Shown here: in pieces, positions 1 to 10,544 of the stretch
Layout: the number at the start of each line of letters is the position of its first letter
Numbering within the stretch: the stretch's first letter is position 1
From: Thysanoteuthis rhombus
Taxonomy: Eukaryota > Mollusca > Cephalopoda > Oegopsida > Thysanoteuthidae
DNA length: 64,000 nucleotides
Assembly: GCA_963457665.1 (NCBI GenBank)
Contig: OY735206.1
Coordinates: forward strand, 56,884,484-56,948,483
Direction: 5' to 3'
Position numbers and translations under genes: made by a program
Notes under the pieces: generated by a model
The model's database searches: none
What the model was told of the DNA's origin: nothing
The model's input: the letters and a program-made list of their open reading frames with translations, nothing else

Positions 1-289
1 AGCAGAAAGGAAACACACCACAAAGACTGATGGTCTAGCTATGCACTGATAACAAAAATGCTCACACTGTACCCTCCTAACTTATAATTCATAATTGCCA
101 ACAAGTACAGCATCCCCACTGAATAAAACATAAAAGATATGACAAGCAATGACGAAGAAAAAGGTATATGAATCGAATAAAAGGAAGGACCTACAACCTA
201 GAAAAATAGCCACCCTCCAGATAAGTCTCCTGGATAGGAATCTAAAATAAATTGAGTCATTCGCAATAAGAAGCTTACACAGGGGCTAC

Positions 290-405
290 AACATAAACAT
301 GTTTCCGAAGCAATTCCTTACTCCATCATATTTTTAGCTCTACTCTGAATCAACTCAATGTTCAATGTATCGTGCACTATATGAAATAAACCCATCACTC
401 TTTGG
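290..405 (+). mobile_element. Dispersed family C, copy 1
   Basis: Reads actccatcatatttttagct, ctactctgaatcaactcaat, gttcaatgtatcgtgcacta, tatgaaataaaccc. It is shared in order with the copies at 43.1, 48.7 and 53.0 kb. TE class is unknown. Confidence 0.55.
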
Positions 406-434
406 ATACTATATCATATTGTATCCCTAATTAG

Positions 435-436
<2 letters not shown>

Positions 437-533
<97 letters not shown>

Positions 534-546
534 CGTGTGTGTGTGT
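437..546. repeat. (TA)n then (GT)n compound microsatellite
   Basis: About 42 bases of TA followed by about 68 of GT with a few GC steps. It generates the HTHT/IYIY frames on the minus strand. Confidence 0.95.
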
Positions 547-898
547 ATCAAATAAGCAATTACAAGCACAATAAAGCATAGAAAGCATTGGAAAGGGTAT
601 ATAAAGTGTAAGGTCACATTCACTTTGCCGAAGGAAATATATGCATGAAAAATTATACAAAGAATTCTATTTGATAGTATACATTAAGGATTCATAGTTT
701 ATAATTATTGAAGAAAATTAGCACAGTCTGTTTCGCTGCCTTGAGGAAAAGCAAAACAAAATGTAAGAGAAAGACATTGGAAAGATTTCTGTAAATCATT
801 GGATACATCGGAAGCTTCCTCTAAGATAAGGAAATTCAACTTGAAAATATTTCTCATTTCATCCGTTATTTCATTGTCCATCATTTTGAAATTGCTGC
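547..898. other. No gene recognised
   Basis: AT-rich DNA. Short frames at 705-920 (minus) show no known motif. Confidence 0.5.
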
Positions 899-899
899 A

Positions 900-960
900 T
901 ACACACACACACACATACATACATGTGCGTCCATATATATATATAGATATATATATATAT
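900..960. repeat. (AC)n and (TA)n microsatellites
   Basis: AC at 900-915 and TA at 933-960, separated by acatacatgtgcgtc. Confidence 0.9.
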
Positions 961-1030
961 GTTCATAAGTATATATCATACATACATATACGTTACACAT
1001 GCATACATAGAAACTCACACACACACGACA

Positions 1031-1033
<3 letters not shown>

Positions 1034-1065
<32 letters not shown>
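1034..1065. repeat. (TA)n at the 3' end of a SINE-A copy
   Basis: 32 bases of TA directly continuous with the SINE-A end at 1066. Confidence 0.95.
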
Positions 1066-1068
<3 letters not shown>

Positions 1069-1258
1069 TATGATTATAAATTGTATTATATTATATTGAA
1101 ACTCTTATTTGAAATGATCTCCCGTCATTGCATGGTTAATGCATCACTTGGCCTAGACATTGTAAATAGAATAAACAATTAGAGAAAATAGGGATGCAGC
1201 AGGAATCGAACCTGCGACTGATAGGGTTATACGAAGAGTCATCAGTCTGATACTGTTA
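1066..1258 (-). mobile_element. SINE-A, second copy, abutting (TA)n
   Basis: The minus strand carries the B-box T-arm GCAGGTTCGATTCCTGC and the SINE-A body (TTTACAATGTCTAGGCCAAG, CATTCACC-like and GACGGGAGATCATTTCAAAT segments). The A-box part of the head is degraded. The 3' end of the element (low coordinate side) runs directly into the (TA)n tract 1034-1065 without an A-rich tail. Confidence 0.7.
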
Positions 1259-1550
1259 TAAATTGAATTATGATCTGAATTTCCAGGTGTATATCATTTC
1301 ATCTATGAAATATTTTTGATAATTGCATTGACCAGGAAGGAAAATATGTTGAAAGATTAGTATTTCTTGAGTAAAGTAACCCTTTTTCTTTAGTTTTCAA
1401 CCATTTGTCTACAGGCCTATTTGCATGGCTCCGTATATAATGTTATACTTTCAAATATGACAAATAGAAGACCTTTCCTCATCAGAGTGCACCCGTGAGC
1501 AGATTTATTATCATTCACAAAAGCTTTATAAATCGGACACAAAGTCAAAT

Positions 1551-1866
1551 TTGAGGCAACTAATGAAGATAGAACTAGCATCATATCGCCACAAACTACC
1601 CAAGAATTGCGAATCAATTAAAAATCTCAAATGGCGGTGGGCTGGCCATGTTGCACGAATGGCAGACAATCGATGGACATCACGACTCACGACATGGATC
1701 CACCGAGATCCCATGCACAACCAAGGCCGGCAGAATATTAGATGGAGAGACGAGCTAGACAAGTTCAGGAAGTACTGGCTTCGCGACGCTCATGATAGAG
1801 ACGTGTGGCAATTCTTGGGGAAGGTCTATGTCCAACGATGGACGTTAAAAGACTGATGATGATGAA
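1551..1866 (+). pseudogene. 3' coding end of a non-LTR retrotransposon (LINE), 5'-truncated
   Basis: The plus strand reads about 100 residues without a stop and contains the motifs LKWRWAGHVARMADNRW, WRDELDKF and DAHDRDVWQFLGKVYVQRW. These resemble the C-terminal tail of animal LINE endonuclease-reverse transcriptase proteins, the widespread 'KWRWAGHVARM...RWTTR...W' module that follows the reverse transcriptase domain. Neither the endonuclease nor the catalytic RT palm (YxDD) is present, so this is a 5'-truncated copy rather than a gene. The stop is followed directly by a short (TGA)n tail at about 1850-1863, a common LINE 3' end. Two more copies of the same tail lie at about 50.67 kb and 57.86 kb on the same strand. 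The Met at 1551 has no significance as a start. Family identity is recognised from memory of the motif, not from a search. Confidence 0.8.
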
Positions 1867-2004
1867 CCGTCCAACAAATTGAGCTCTCTTCAAGTGCGGT
1901 AACTCGTTCAACGTGAGCTTATGCAATGCTCTTCCAACATGGAATGGAGCACTCTAGTGGACAGGGAATATATATGTGTAAATAAATATATCACTTAAAT
2001 TCAA

Positions 2005-2155
2005 CCTAACTGACCGTCCAGTTTCGTGGAGCAGAGAGGAGGATACCAGCCTCTGGGTCGGAAGCTAAGGTTCCGATCCCACCTCTAAGTACTGTGATGG
2101 GATAATGGATAGTCTATAGCCCACACTGAAGAGTTGTAATAAAAGGAAACAGCTG
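2005..2155 (+). mobile_element. Possible SINE-like unit ending in (TA)n
   Basis: Reads accgtccagtttcgtggagc, then AGCTAAGGTTCCGATCCCAC, a B-box-like stretch. It continues to the start of the (TA)n tract at 2169. The A box is not clear. Confidence 0.35.
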
Positions 2156-2165
2156 TCCGTGGATG

Positions 2166-2168
<3 letters not shown>

Positions 2169-2228
<60 letters not shown>
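2169..2228. repeat. (TA)n microsatellite
   Basis: 60 uninterrupted bases of TA. Confidence 0.97.
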
Positions 2229-2231
<3 letters not shown>

Positions 2232-2529
2232 TTAATAATACGTATTTCATGAAAGACAATCTTCAAAAATGAAATTTCATTTACGAATTCTTATATTTTA
2301 ATTTTAAATTCGGTGTAGAACATCACTGAAGTATTGAGCAAGGGGATGCAAGAATCGTTAAATTAACTGTTTATGATTGAATTTAAATTTTAGATATAAG
2401 GATTCGTTGTAGTAATTTCATTCCTGGAGATTGCCTGTCATGAAATACATCTAGTTAGAGAATTTTTCCTGGTTTTTTGAAAAATATCTTCCAGAAAATA
2501 TAGTTATCTATTTTAATAACACGCATATG

Positions 2530-2705
2530 GTTTCTTTTTTTTTTTTTTTTTTCTTTTTTCGATCCGCAGCAAATCAAGCGAACTTATATAATTTATATAG
2601 ATCGAGGAATGGCCGTCGTGCCGGTATTGAACCCACGATCCCCTAGGAATCAAACTTATACCCAGGCTCTATTTTTCACTACGAGAGCTAACGATACTCA
2701 TGGAA
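2530..2705 (-). mobile_element. tRNA-like SINE with A-rich 3' tail
   Basis: On the minus strand CGTTAGCTCTCGTAGTG (A-box-like) and GATCGTGGGTTCAATACCGG (B box) precede an AT-rich body. A poly(A) run (poly-T at about 2534-2558 on the plus strand) ends it. The A tail contrasts with the TA-tailed SINE-A copies. Confidence 0.5.
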
Positions 2706-3011
2706 CTGTAACGGTCCAACAAAGGACTCATAGTATCAATTTCTCAATTCACGGTCGTTGGCATATTCATTTTTGATGTATGTTGTCCAATATGCCGATA
2801 CTATGAAATATCAATAAATGGACAATTCATATCCATCAGCATGTGATGAGGACATTTTTGTAGAAACTAAGAGCAGGTAGAAGGTTGTTTGGTCCCTGCT
2901 GTTCCGTCTTAACCCGAGGCAGGTCGCTTTATTACCTTGTAAAAACGGTGTAAAGCAAGATAAGTTCCGATAAAAATCACTTTATAATTATCACATTTCC
3001 TCGGACATAAA

Positions 3012-3079
<68 letters not shown>
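3012..3079. repeat. (GT)n then (TA)n microsatellite
   Basis: About 20 bases of GT, then 47 of TA. The TA part ends at a SINE-A copy. Confidence 0.95.
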
Positions 3080-3082
<3 letters not shown>

Positions 3083-3212
3083 AATTGCGTTATACCATAT
3101 TGAAACTCTTAGTTGAAATTATCTCCCGTTATCATACGGTGAATGTATCATTTGGCCTAGACAACGCTAATAGAATGAATAATTAAAAGAGACAGGACTG
3201 CTGCTGGGGATA
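3080..3212 (-). mobile_element. SINE-A, third copy (body only), abutting (TA)n
   Basis: Shares taaattgcgttata, gaaactcttagttgaaatta and gtatcatttggcctagacaa with the copies at 1.1 kb and 13.3 kb. The tRNA-like head is truncated at ctgctgctgggga. As at 1.07 kb, the element's 3' end is fused to (TA)n (3032-3079). Confidence 0.65.
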
Positions 3213-3263
3213 TATAATATGAGGCAATTCATAATCATTCTGTCGGATCATATATCTATTTTG

Positions 3264-3265
<2 letters not shown>
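3213..3265 (+). mobile_element. SINE-A 3' end fragment, opposite orientation
   Basis: The segment cattctgtcggatcatatat is the SINE-A 3' terminus (compare the minus strand of 13216-13250) in plus orientation. It leads straight into the (TA)n tract 3266-3301. With the neighbouring copy it makes a divergent pair whose 3' ends both run into TA repeats. Confidence 0.5.
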
Positions 3266-3304
<39 letters not shown>

Positions 3305-3305
3305 G

Positions 3306-3343
<38 letters not shown>
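3266..3343. repeat. (TA)n then (GT)n microsatellite
   Basis: TA at 3266-3301 and GT at 3312-3343, separated by tggatatata. Confidence 0.95.
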
Positions 3344-3344
<1 letters not shown>

Positions 3345-3345
<1 letters not shown>

Positions 3346-5270
3346 ATTCTTATTGATATGTAAAGATATACACACGAATGTATTAGTGTGTATGGATATA
3401 TTTGTAATACACACGTAAAACTAAAAAATATTTCTCACGTAAAAGGCACGTTTCATTAGATGGCTTCATAATTGGAAAAAAAAATGCAAATCTTACTTCT
3501 AATTTGACGTTGTATAAGGAACTGAGAACGTATAGCCTCAAGAATACTTCGTTGAAGACTGTCAAATGCGAGTTACTTAACAACAACGCCATGTAAATTG
3601 CTAATTTATGAATTAATTGGATTTTTTTTTTACCATTTTGTCACCGTTGATCACGTAAATGTCGTAGAGATAATGTAGTTACAAAACCAATGAAAAAAGA
3701 TATTGCAGCAGGAAAGAAGAGGACATTGTAGTAACAATAAATCGTACCAAAGAAGATCCAACGAAATCAACAGTAAAGAATGTATGCAGAAACTTCCTCG
3801 GTAAATCTGAGACACTGATTTTCACACACTAAGAAGTGATTTGCAAAGATATTAGGTTATTGAATGAGCGAATTATTTTGCAAAGACGAGATCATATACG
3901 TTAGTTATGTGAAAGACTATTATAATGCAGTTACGTTTCAGAAGAAGAAAAAAATGAATATGAGAATCAATCCAATGTCTGGGCAAAATTATGATCGTTT
4001 GGTAAAAATACAAGTGCATTTATGGGCTTGAAGATATATTTTTCGTTATCACTATTTCTCATGTTGTATTCCATATAAAAGATTGGACATTTTTTTGTCG
4101 AAAGTACTTGGCGCATATTCAGCAATTCAAACGATTGGCGATTTTCGCTACTGATAACAAACGCGTAAATATCCTTTACTTTTAATAAAAGACCTTGTTT
4201 TTAGGGGGGGGGGGTCGTTTGGTTTTTTGGGGTTGGGGGCTGGCATTCATTAGGCTTAGAATTATATAAATATATTTATCAAATTAAATCAAAATTGAAT
4301 AAATACATAGTTTCGATTTAATGAAAAGTTTATTTAATCAGAACAAGAATAAAAACAACTTCGTCGATTCAACAAATACTTAAACTTACATATTTTTATT
4401 CATACGTATTAGAATTAATTTATTTTGCCTTGTAAATCTAGGAAAGGGTGGTTTTCCTTTCTTTCTTTAAAGGACAAAAGTATAATCAATGAGATACTTC
4501 AGGCAAAGCTTTACAAGTCAGAGGTACACAATAAATATTAGAATCAGGAACACCATTGTATGCAACAAGTCAAACATATAAACCGGAAATAATTCTAAAC
4601 TCATTTCCAGCGTTCATTTTCGCAGTAATTCATTGTATAAAGTATGGGAGTTCGGGTTAGTGTTGTTAGAATTAGTTAAAATGGTCATTTACTTGATTTT
4701 AATTTTTTTCTAAATATTCTTTTCTTAAAACAGTCTTTTCGAATTAAGAGGATTTATCAAAAAAAAAGGTGAAATTAAATTTCAATTTTTCATTGAAATA
4801 ATTTCTTTTTAAGATCACTTATGTGCATCAAAAATGAGATAAATTTTTAAAAATCTTATAAAAATATAGGTAAAAATGTGATGTTGTTTGCTTTATTCTG
4901 ATTTATTCATTGAATTATACCAAAAATCTCTTTCTTGAAGGAAAAAAGTTCTCGAAAGGAAAAAAAATATTATTCTTAAAAAAAAAAAGAAATTTTTTCT
5001 TCAGAGATACTTGTTTCTAAAGTAGATGTTTACGTGTATGATCATTCGTGGCTATAATCGTCAATGGTTTGCATTGCTGAAAATGTGCAAAGTACTGTCA
5101 GAAAAAATGGCTCAGGTATTTCCATGGCTTATTTATCATAGAATTACCTTTGTACTTAGTAACCTGCTTGAAGGCAGCCTTTGGTGGCCATTAAACTCGA
5201 TTCCAACTTCTTAAAGTGTAACATTACACAATCAAAACAGATATTATCAGGTATTATTTATGACCAAACT
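3345..5270. other. AT-rich stretch without recognised genes
   Basis: Apart from the G-rich run at 4204-4239 this is AT-rich with many stops in all frames. The 62- and 69-codon frames show no family resemblance. Confidence 0.5.
4204..4239 (+). other. Possible G-quadruplex motif
   Basis: An 11-G run (4204-4214), GGGG (4229-4232) and GGGGG (4235-4239) on one strand. The 11-G run can supply two G-tracts, so four tracts are available with loops up to about 14 bases. Confidence 0.4.
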
Positions 5271-5276
5271 CTAAAG

Positions 5277-5365
5277 CAATGGTCTTCGAACTTCAATTAC
5301 TCGAGGAAGCGTTTTTTATCAATTGAATTTTCCAAGGGAACCCATCAGAGACAAACTTCCTCTTT

Positions 5366-5412
<47 letters not shown>

Positions 5413-5550
5413 AGTGACAATCGGATTTGGGAATTGTTAATGCAATGAAGAATCACTAAGCGTATTGCGAAAATGTCATTTTGTTTCGCAGAACCCCTGA
5501 AAAGGTCGCACAGAACCCTGGGGTTCCGCGGAACAGTTTGAATACCGCTT
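5277..5550. mobile_element. hAT-like non-autonomous element (MITE)
   Basis: The left end reads CAATGGTCTTCGAACTTC and the right end, on the minus strand, AAGCGGTATTCAAACTG, followed inward by TTCCGCGGAACCCCAGGGTT. Both resemble the hAT terminal repeat CAGTGGTTCTCAAACT, and the 'CGCGGAACCCC' inner part is a familiar hAT-family motif. The eight bases before the left end, CTCTAAAG, fit the hAT target preference nTCTAnAn. The right flank matches only partly, so the target duplication is decayed. Length is about 274 bases with no coding capacity. A 42-base (TA)n tract (5368-5409) lies inside, either internal or inserted later. Confidence 0.6.
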
Positions 5551-5825
5551 CGTCGCAGCATTGAATTACTATTGCTAAAATATGATTACGTTGCCGACTT
5601 GTGAGTAAACGTAAGTATACTGCTACGAAAGAAGTTCATTTAAAAGCAGTATTTTGTGTGACCGTCATCTTTAATTATAACTGTTTGATTGTGTAATGTT
5701 CCACAAAAAATGATAAAATCTTTTCAGGTTTCGTTTGGGAGAAAATTAACTACCTCTATAAAAAGTTGCAGAGGTCTACTTATTTGAGGGCAATACTGTA
5801 GATATTTGTTTTTTAGTGAAAATCT

Positions 5826-5826
<1 letters not shown>

Positions 5827-5863
<37 letters not shown>

Positions 5864-5911
5864 GTCTCTCTCTCTCTACGTCCCCCTCTCTCTCTGTCTC
5901 TGTCTCTGTGG
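5827..5911. repeat. (CT)n microsatellite
   Basis: CT with GT and CC interruptions. Confidence 0.93.
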
Positions 5912-6849
5912 TTCTTTCGTTTTGATTCGTTTATAAGTCTTTCTTTGCTTCTATTGTGTCCCTGTCGTTGAGCGATAGTCAGCAAGCTAGTCTTCCAGGT
6001 GATTTGATCTTCAATCTTCCATCCATTATGATGGTCCTATGCCAGAGAGAGATTATAATTTTTGTCTTCTTCCATCATTAGTATTTTCGTTTCAAATGCT
6101 GTTTATGATAACTTTCTTTCCATCGTTTCTCCGTTCATTTCGATTGATTTCCTTCGTTTTTTTTCTCTTTTTACTGAAGATCTTATTACTTCACGATAAT
6201 GCTTTATCATAGCACTACATTTCACGATATTCTTTCTTTCGTTTCATCGCCTTCAAAATATATGTCGTATTTTGATGATTTTTCGAAACATATAGCTGGG
6301 TCCTTTTCCTTCAAAAGATTGATGCAACACAATATTCCTACCTTATATTTGTTCCTTATAGCCTTGTACCGGATTAAACTAAACTTAATGAATATCTGCC
6401 CCTTCACTCTGTTCATCTCTCTCAAAAAATTTCGCTTCGTCCCTTTCTTTCTGCATCTTTCTCTTTGTACTCCTTTACGTATTTTCTGCCTTTACGTCCC
6501 TTTTCTGCAGTCACAAAAAGGGCAAAAAGCGAATATAGCTTTCAACGTTAATTTCACAGCGATTTATTATAGAGGAAGCAAGCCCTCCACCCTCTATCGC
6601 TCTTTCGTTCGCCTAAACCAGTCTTCTATAAATCCCAGTACACCAACCCCCACTTCACGTACTATCATCACCATTTCTTGGGTCTGAGGACGATCAAAAA
6701 GGTTTCTCTTATAAATCGATAGTAATTGCTTCTGCGCGTTTCGACAATCTGGCTTGCTATATTATTATACTAATGTTCTACCTTCGGAGAGCGGTGAACA
6801 CCTGTATATCTCAGTCACCATTTTTTAATAAGAAGCCATCTATCTAAAG
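5912..6849. other. Pyrimidine-leaning stretch without recognised genes
   Basis: The 162-codon plus frame at 6199-6687 is Phe/Leu/Ser-rich because of T/C bias. No domain, signal or splice structure could be supported. Confidence 0.5.
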
Positions 6850-7170
6850 TGTTTTTCAGTTTTCCAGCTGGTCTAGCTGACTGGCCATCTATGTTTGCAT
6901 TGTGCGTACATCCTCCTAAATGGAGCTCGAGGGCTCAAAATCTGAACATTGACTCTTTATTATGTCTAGGAAGCTTTTCTTCTTTTTTTTCAAATCCCCC
7001 ATTATAGTTTTTTAGCGGGCGTTCAATTCACATTGTAAGTTTATGCTAAATTTGTGTCCAACAGCTACCTTTTTTGAAAATTTGGATTTTCTGTTTGTGA
7101 TAACTCCCCTAGAAATGTAACTTATTTATTAATCACCTCTTTTTGATCTTTTTTATTGATCATCCCTAAC
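6850..7170 (+). mobile_element. Dispersed family B, copy 1
   Basis: Reads ttttccagctggtctagctg, actggccatctatgtttgca, then ttcaattcacattgtaagtt and ttattgatcatccctaac. All occur in order in the copies at 8.6, 9.0, 46.2 and 48.9 kb. It has no coding capacity. TE class is unknown. The order 'ggctatctatg ... attcaatttgcaatgt ... attgatca' defines the family. Confidence 0.6.
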
Positions 7171-7620
7171 TCAAGTTTGGTTCTGCGACAGTTTCTATTG
7201 ATTGACTAACTAGATCTGTTTCTTGATAATTTTCTTAATCTTCATCCACCATCCCAGCATTGAATTCATTACTCCCACTACTCACCTCTTCTTCTCCCAT
7301 CTTTCAAGTTTTTCCCAGTCCCTTCTCATTTTCTCCTAGCGTTTTGTCAATCACACTTTTTTTCCCTTATTCGACGGCTTTATTTTCTTCTATGTTAGGA
7401 GATTTATATATTTCTATTCTCCCTTCCCATTTTTTCTTTCCTGGTTGATTGTGGGACTCTTTCGTAAATTCCCTTCAGAGAAATGGAGATTGATAAGGGG
7501 CCGTTCTTCTCTTGCCCATGGACTGGCAAAGGGAGCCCAGACAAATCGTATCGCGTCGCGATGACGTGTACGGAACTCAGTGGTCACATTATGAAATGGC
7601 TATGACTAACGCAGTTTGGT
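7171..7620. other. No gene recognised; small CpG cluster
   Basis: Pyrimidine-rich to about 7450. A short CpG cluster (cgtatcgcgtcgcgatgacg, about 7547-7566) is too small to call a promoter. Confidence 0.4.
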
Positions 7621-8430
7621 CCCAAGGGCCACAAGGAAGGGGAGACGGGGAGCAGAGTGAAATGAGAAGCTAGGGAAGGGGAAGAGTGACAAAAACCCGT
7701 ATGATTTGAGATGGGTCCAAACGATGAGAAATTTCATATGCAAGGGACAGTATGGTGAGCTAGTCCGGGTTTGAGTGGAATGTGTTTATGCAGATTGGGA
7801 AAGAATGGCGACAGAGCGAGAGAAAGGAGGGGAAAACCCGAGTGCAGAGAGCACAGAGAGTGAGTGAGGTGTGATAGTGGGAGGAGAAGGAACGCATGTT
7901 AATCGGTTAGGTAATGGTAGGGTAGATAGTGTTTCGAGTGAAGGGTTAGAAGGTGAATTGGGGAAGAGAAAAGGATGGGGGTTGAAAGAGGAGTGTGACC
8001 AGTAAAGATTGATAAGGAGAGAAAAAAAGGGGGAAAAATAGAAAGGGAGACTGACAGACGGACAGAATAGACCGGGACGACATCGTTTAAGGATGGGGAG
8101 ATACAGAAAATGTTGAAGAGAATTAATGGGTTTCCGAGGTGGGAGAGTGGAGAATGAGCAAATTTGAGGGAATGAAAAAAGAAGGATGGACAGAGAGGAA
8201 GGGGGAAGAATATTTAGGAAAGGAGGAAAAAAGAAGAAGGAGAACGAAAGAAGAAAGGTGGAAGAAGATTGGGGCAGAGGGTGTAGAAAAAGTTTTTAAA
8301 AATATCAAATAAATACTTAGAAAAGATGTAGAGAATATAGGATAAATAAAGAAGAAGAAGAATTAAATAAATGACAAGAAAAATAAATAGAATACAAGAA
8401 GTATTAAATTAAGGGTTTAAAGGTGGAAGA
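7620..8430. repeat. Polypurine-rich tract
   Basis: The plus strand is G+A-rich (gaaggggagacggggagcag, ggaggaaaaaagaagaagga) for about 800 bases. It lies between family B copies 1 and 2. No gene is seen. Confidence 0.5.
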
Positions 8431-8593
8431 AAAGAGAGAAGGTAAAAATGATTTTAAGGGTTTTGGAAGAAAAGAAAGAGAGGACTAATTCAAGTGAATG
8501 TAAAGAAAAGCCAAAAAGAACAAAATATGACCCAACCAAAAAGGAGTTGAGATTTATGGAAACGAAATGTTATTATACAACGTCCATCAAAAC

Positions 8594-8627
8594 TGTCAAC
8601 ATGAGTTTCTCCAGTTTTCAAGTTGGT

Positions 8628-8664
<37 letters not shown>

Positions 8665-8885
8665 TGACTGGCTATGTATGCTTGTATGTTTGTATGCACA
8701 TGTCACGCGTACAGGCCATACCAATGAAACTAGAGGGTTGAAAATGTAAACGTTTACTCATTATCATTGCAAGAAAAATTTGCAGCCCTTTCACAGGTTT
8801 GGGGCTGGAGGTCAATTTGCAATGTAATTTCATGGTGTATTGATCACATTGTTATTTTTCTATTTTTTAATTGATCCATCCCAAC
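8594..8885 (+). mobile_element. Dispersed family B, copy 2, with (TGGC)n expansion
   Basis: Reads ttctccagttttcaagttgg, then a (TGGC)n expansion, ctggctatgtatgcttgtat, tcaatttgcaatgtaatttc and attgatccatccc. The expansion has grown out of the family's own gctggctagc segment. Copy 3 follows in inverted orientation. Confidence 0.6.
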
Positions 8886-8934
8886 ATTGCATGCAGCGAA
8901 ATAGACGTTGAATAATTTCTCACGTGTTGTATAG

Positions 8935-9284
8935 AAGACGTTGAATTAGCTTCTGTATTTTGTTGGGCAGTGATCACTGGAAAAATTCTGAACTTTCAAA
9001 ACCGAGTCTTAATGATACCGAAATGATAAAGAAATCAATTTAGCAAAAACTTACATTGCAAATTGAATCTTCATTGAAAATGTATCAATTTTTTTTCTTT
9101 TTTTGGACACCATAAAGAATGAATTCATAAATTGTTAGCCCTATAGCTCGATTGAGGTGGCCCGTTCGCGCAATATATATACAGAGAGAAAGAGTGAGAA
9201 AAGGGGAGAGGGAGGGGGGAGAGAAAAATTGATTGCAAGTCAGAAAGCTAGACCAACTTAAAAGCATGTAATGTTGACAGTTTC
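8935..9284 (-). mobile_element. Dispersed family B, copy 3, inverted next to copy 2
   Basis: Plus-strand ttctgtattttgttgggcag, tgatcac, atttagcaaaaacttacatt, gcaaattgaat and gaccaacttaaaag match the 46.2 kb minus-strand copy (cttgtattttgtttggcag, tgatcac, atttagcaaaaacaaacac). A (GA)-rich stretch at 9181-9230 interrupts it. Confidence 0.6.
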
Positions 9285-9427
9285 ACGTAAAGATTAAGGA
9301 AAGTGAAAGTAAACGTAGAAAACCTTACAATGAACAAAGAAAAAGGAAGGAAGAAATTGGAATTAAAGAAAGGTTTTTGGTGGGAGGACAGAAGTGTCAT
9401 TTGAATAGGACTTGAGTATTGAATACT

Positions 9428-9519
9428 GAGATAGATAGAAAGATAGATAGATAGATAGATACAGGATCATGGTCAGAGTTGAAAAACATCATTAAAAAAC
9501 AAAAGGATGAGTTTTATTT

Positions 9520-9597
<78 letters not shown>
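9428..9597. repeat. (GATA)n and (TA)n microsatellites
   Basis: GATA-type repeats at 9428-9462 and a 76-base pure TA tract at 9522-9597. Confidence 0.95.
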
Positions 9598-9600
<3 letters not shown>

Positions 9601-9719
9601 AACGTGTTACGAGGGAAAGTAGAAAATTATGCAAATCAAATAAAATCCCAATGTACCGGAGCAGTTTGGACATGACTCAACCCAATGATCAATTATTCCA
9701 GTTACAGCGCGAAGGTGTT

Positions 9720-10220
9720 TGCGCTGCGCAAGAAGGAAATATGGGGTAGGTCAGGGTGAGGAGTTGAGACAAAATGCCAGGGAAGAGACACTGAGTAAGA
9801 GGAGGAAGAGGAGGAAGAGAAAGGGGAGGAGGAGGATGAAGAGGAGGGGCATGGGATGCAATAAAAAGAATGGAGTCAGAACAGTGAAAAGCGAAGAAGG
9901 CACGGGAAGGATAAGACTAAAATAATAAGGTTCTGCAAGGGGCGGGGGAGAGGAGAAGCTGCGTAGGTGCTGGCGAGGGTGCACGAGTGGAAGGAAGATG
10001 GATGTAGCCGAAAGGGGCGTTTTGGGGTTGGCGCTAGGGTAAGAGGAGATTCTTGGAAGCACAAAAAAAAAAATGAGGAATGAAAGACGTACGAGTGACG
10101 GGGAATGTCGGAAAGGGTGAGTTAAATATTGACATGGACTAGTAGCAGGAAGGTGTAATTGTGGAAAAAAAGTTTAAGGTGCAAATGGTGAGCGTGGAAA
10201 GGAATTGCAGAAAGAGGCAC
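9720..10220. repeat. Polypurine-rich tract
   Basis: G+A-rich plus strand (gaggaggaagaggaggaaga, gggcgggggagaggagaagc). Two overlapping minus-strand frames, rich in Pro/Leu/Ser, are by-products of composition. Confidence 0.5.
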
Positions 10221-10256
10221 GACGAAATGAAATCTGCATACACACATATATATCAG

Positions 10257-10261
<5 letters not shown>

Positions 10262-10313
<52 letters not shown>
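10262..10313. repeat. (TA)n microsatellite
   Basis: 52 bases of TA. Confidence 0.97.
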
Positions 10314-10316
<3 letters not shown>

Positions 10317-10544
10317 GCTATTTGTATATACATAATATGTAAAGAAATACAAAATGTTGTATACGCTTCTGCTGTACCAGAACACATGAATACATTAATT
10401 TGACGTAAAATCTTGATAACTGATTATACACATACATTTGTGTCAGGAACTCACAGAAAAAGAAAAGAAGATTTGTTGCACTTGAAGACATACACACACA
10501 CACGTATGCATGAGTAGATATGTTTATTTACACGCACCAGAATG

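Noticed and set aside
1848..1866. Hammerhead-like CTGATGA core
   Set aside because: The motif is part of the LINE's TGA-repeat tail. No matching GAAA arm is positioned to form a ribozyme.
6199..6687. 162-codon plus frame, possibly membrane-like
   Set aside because: Hydrophobicity follows from T/C-rich composition. No signal peptide logic, family match or splice context.
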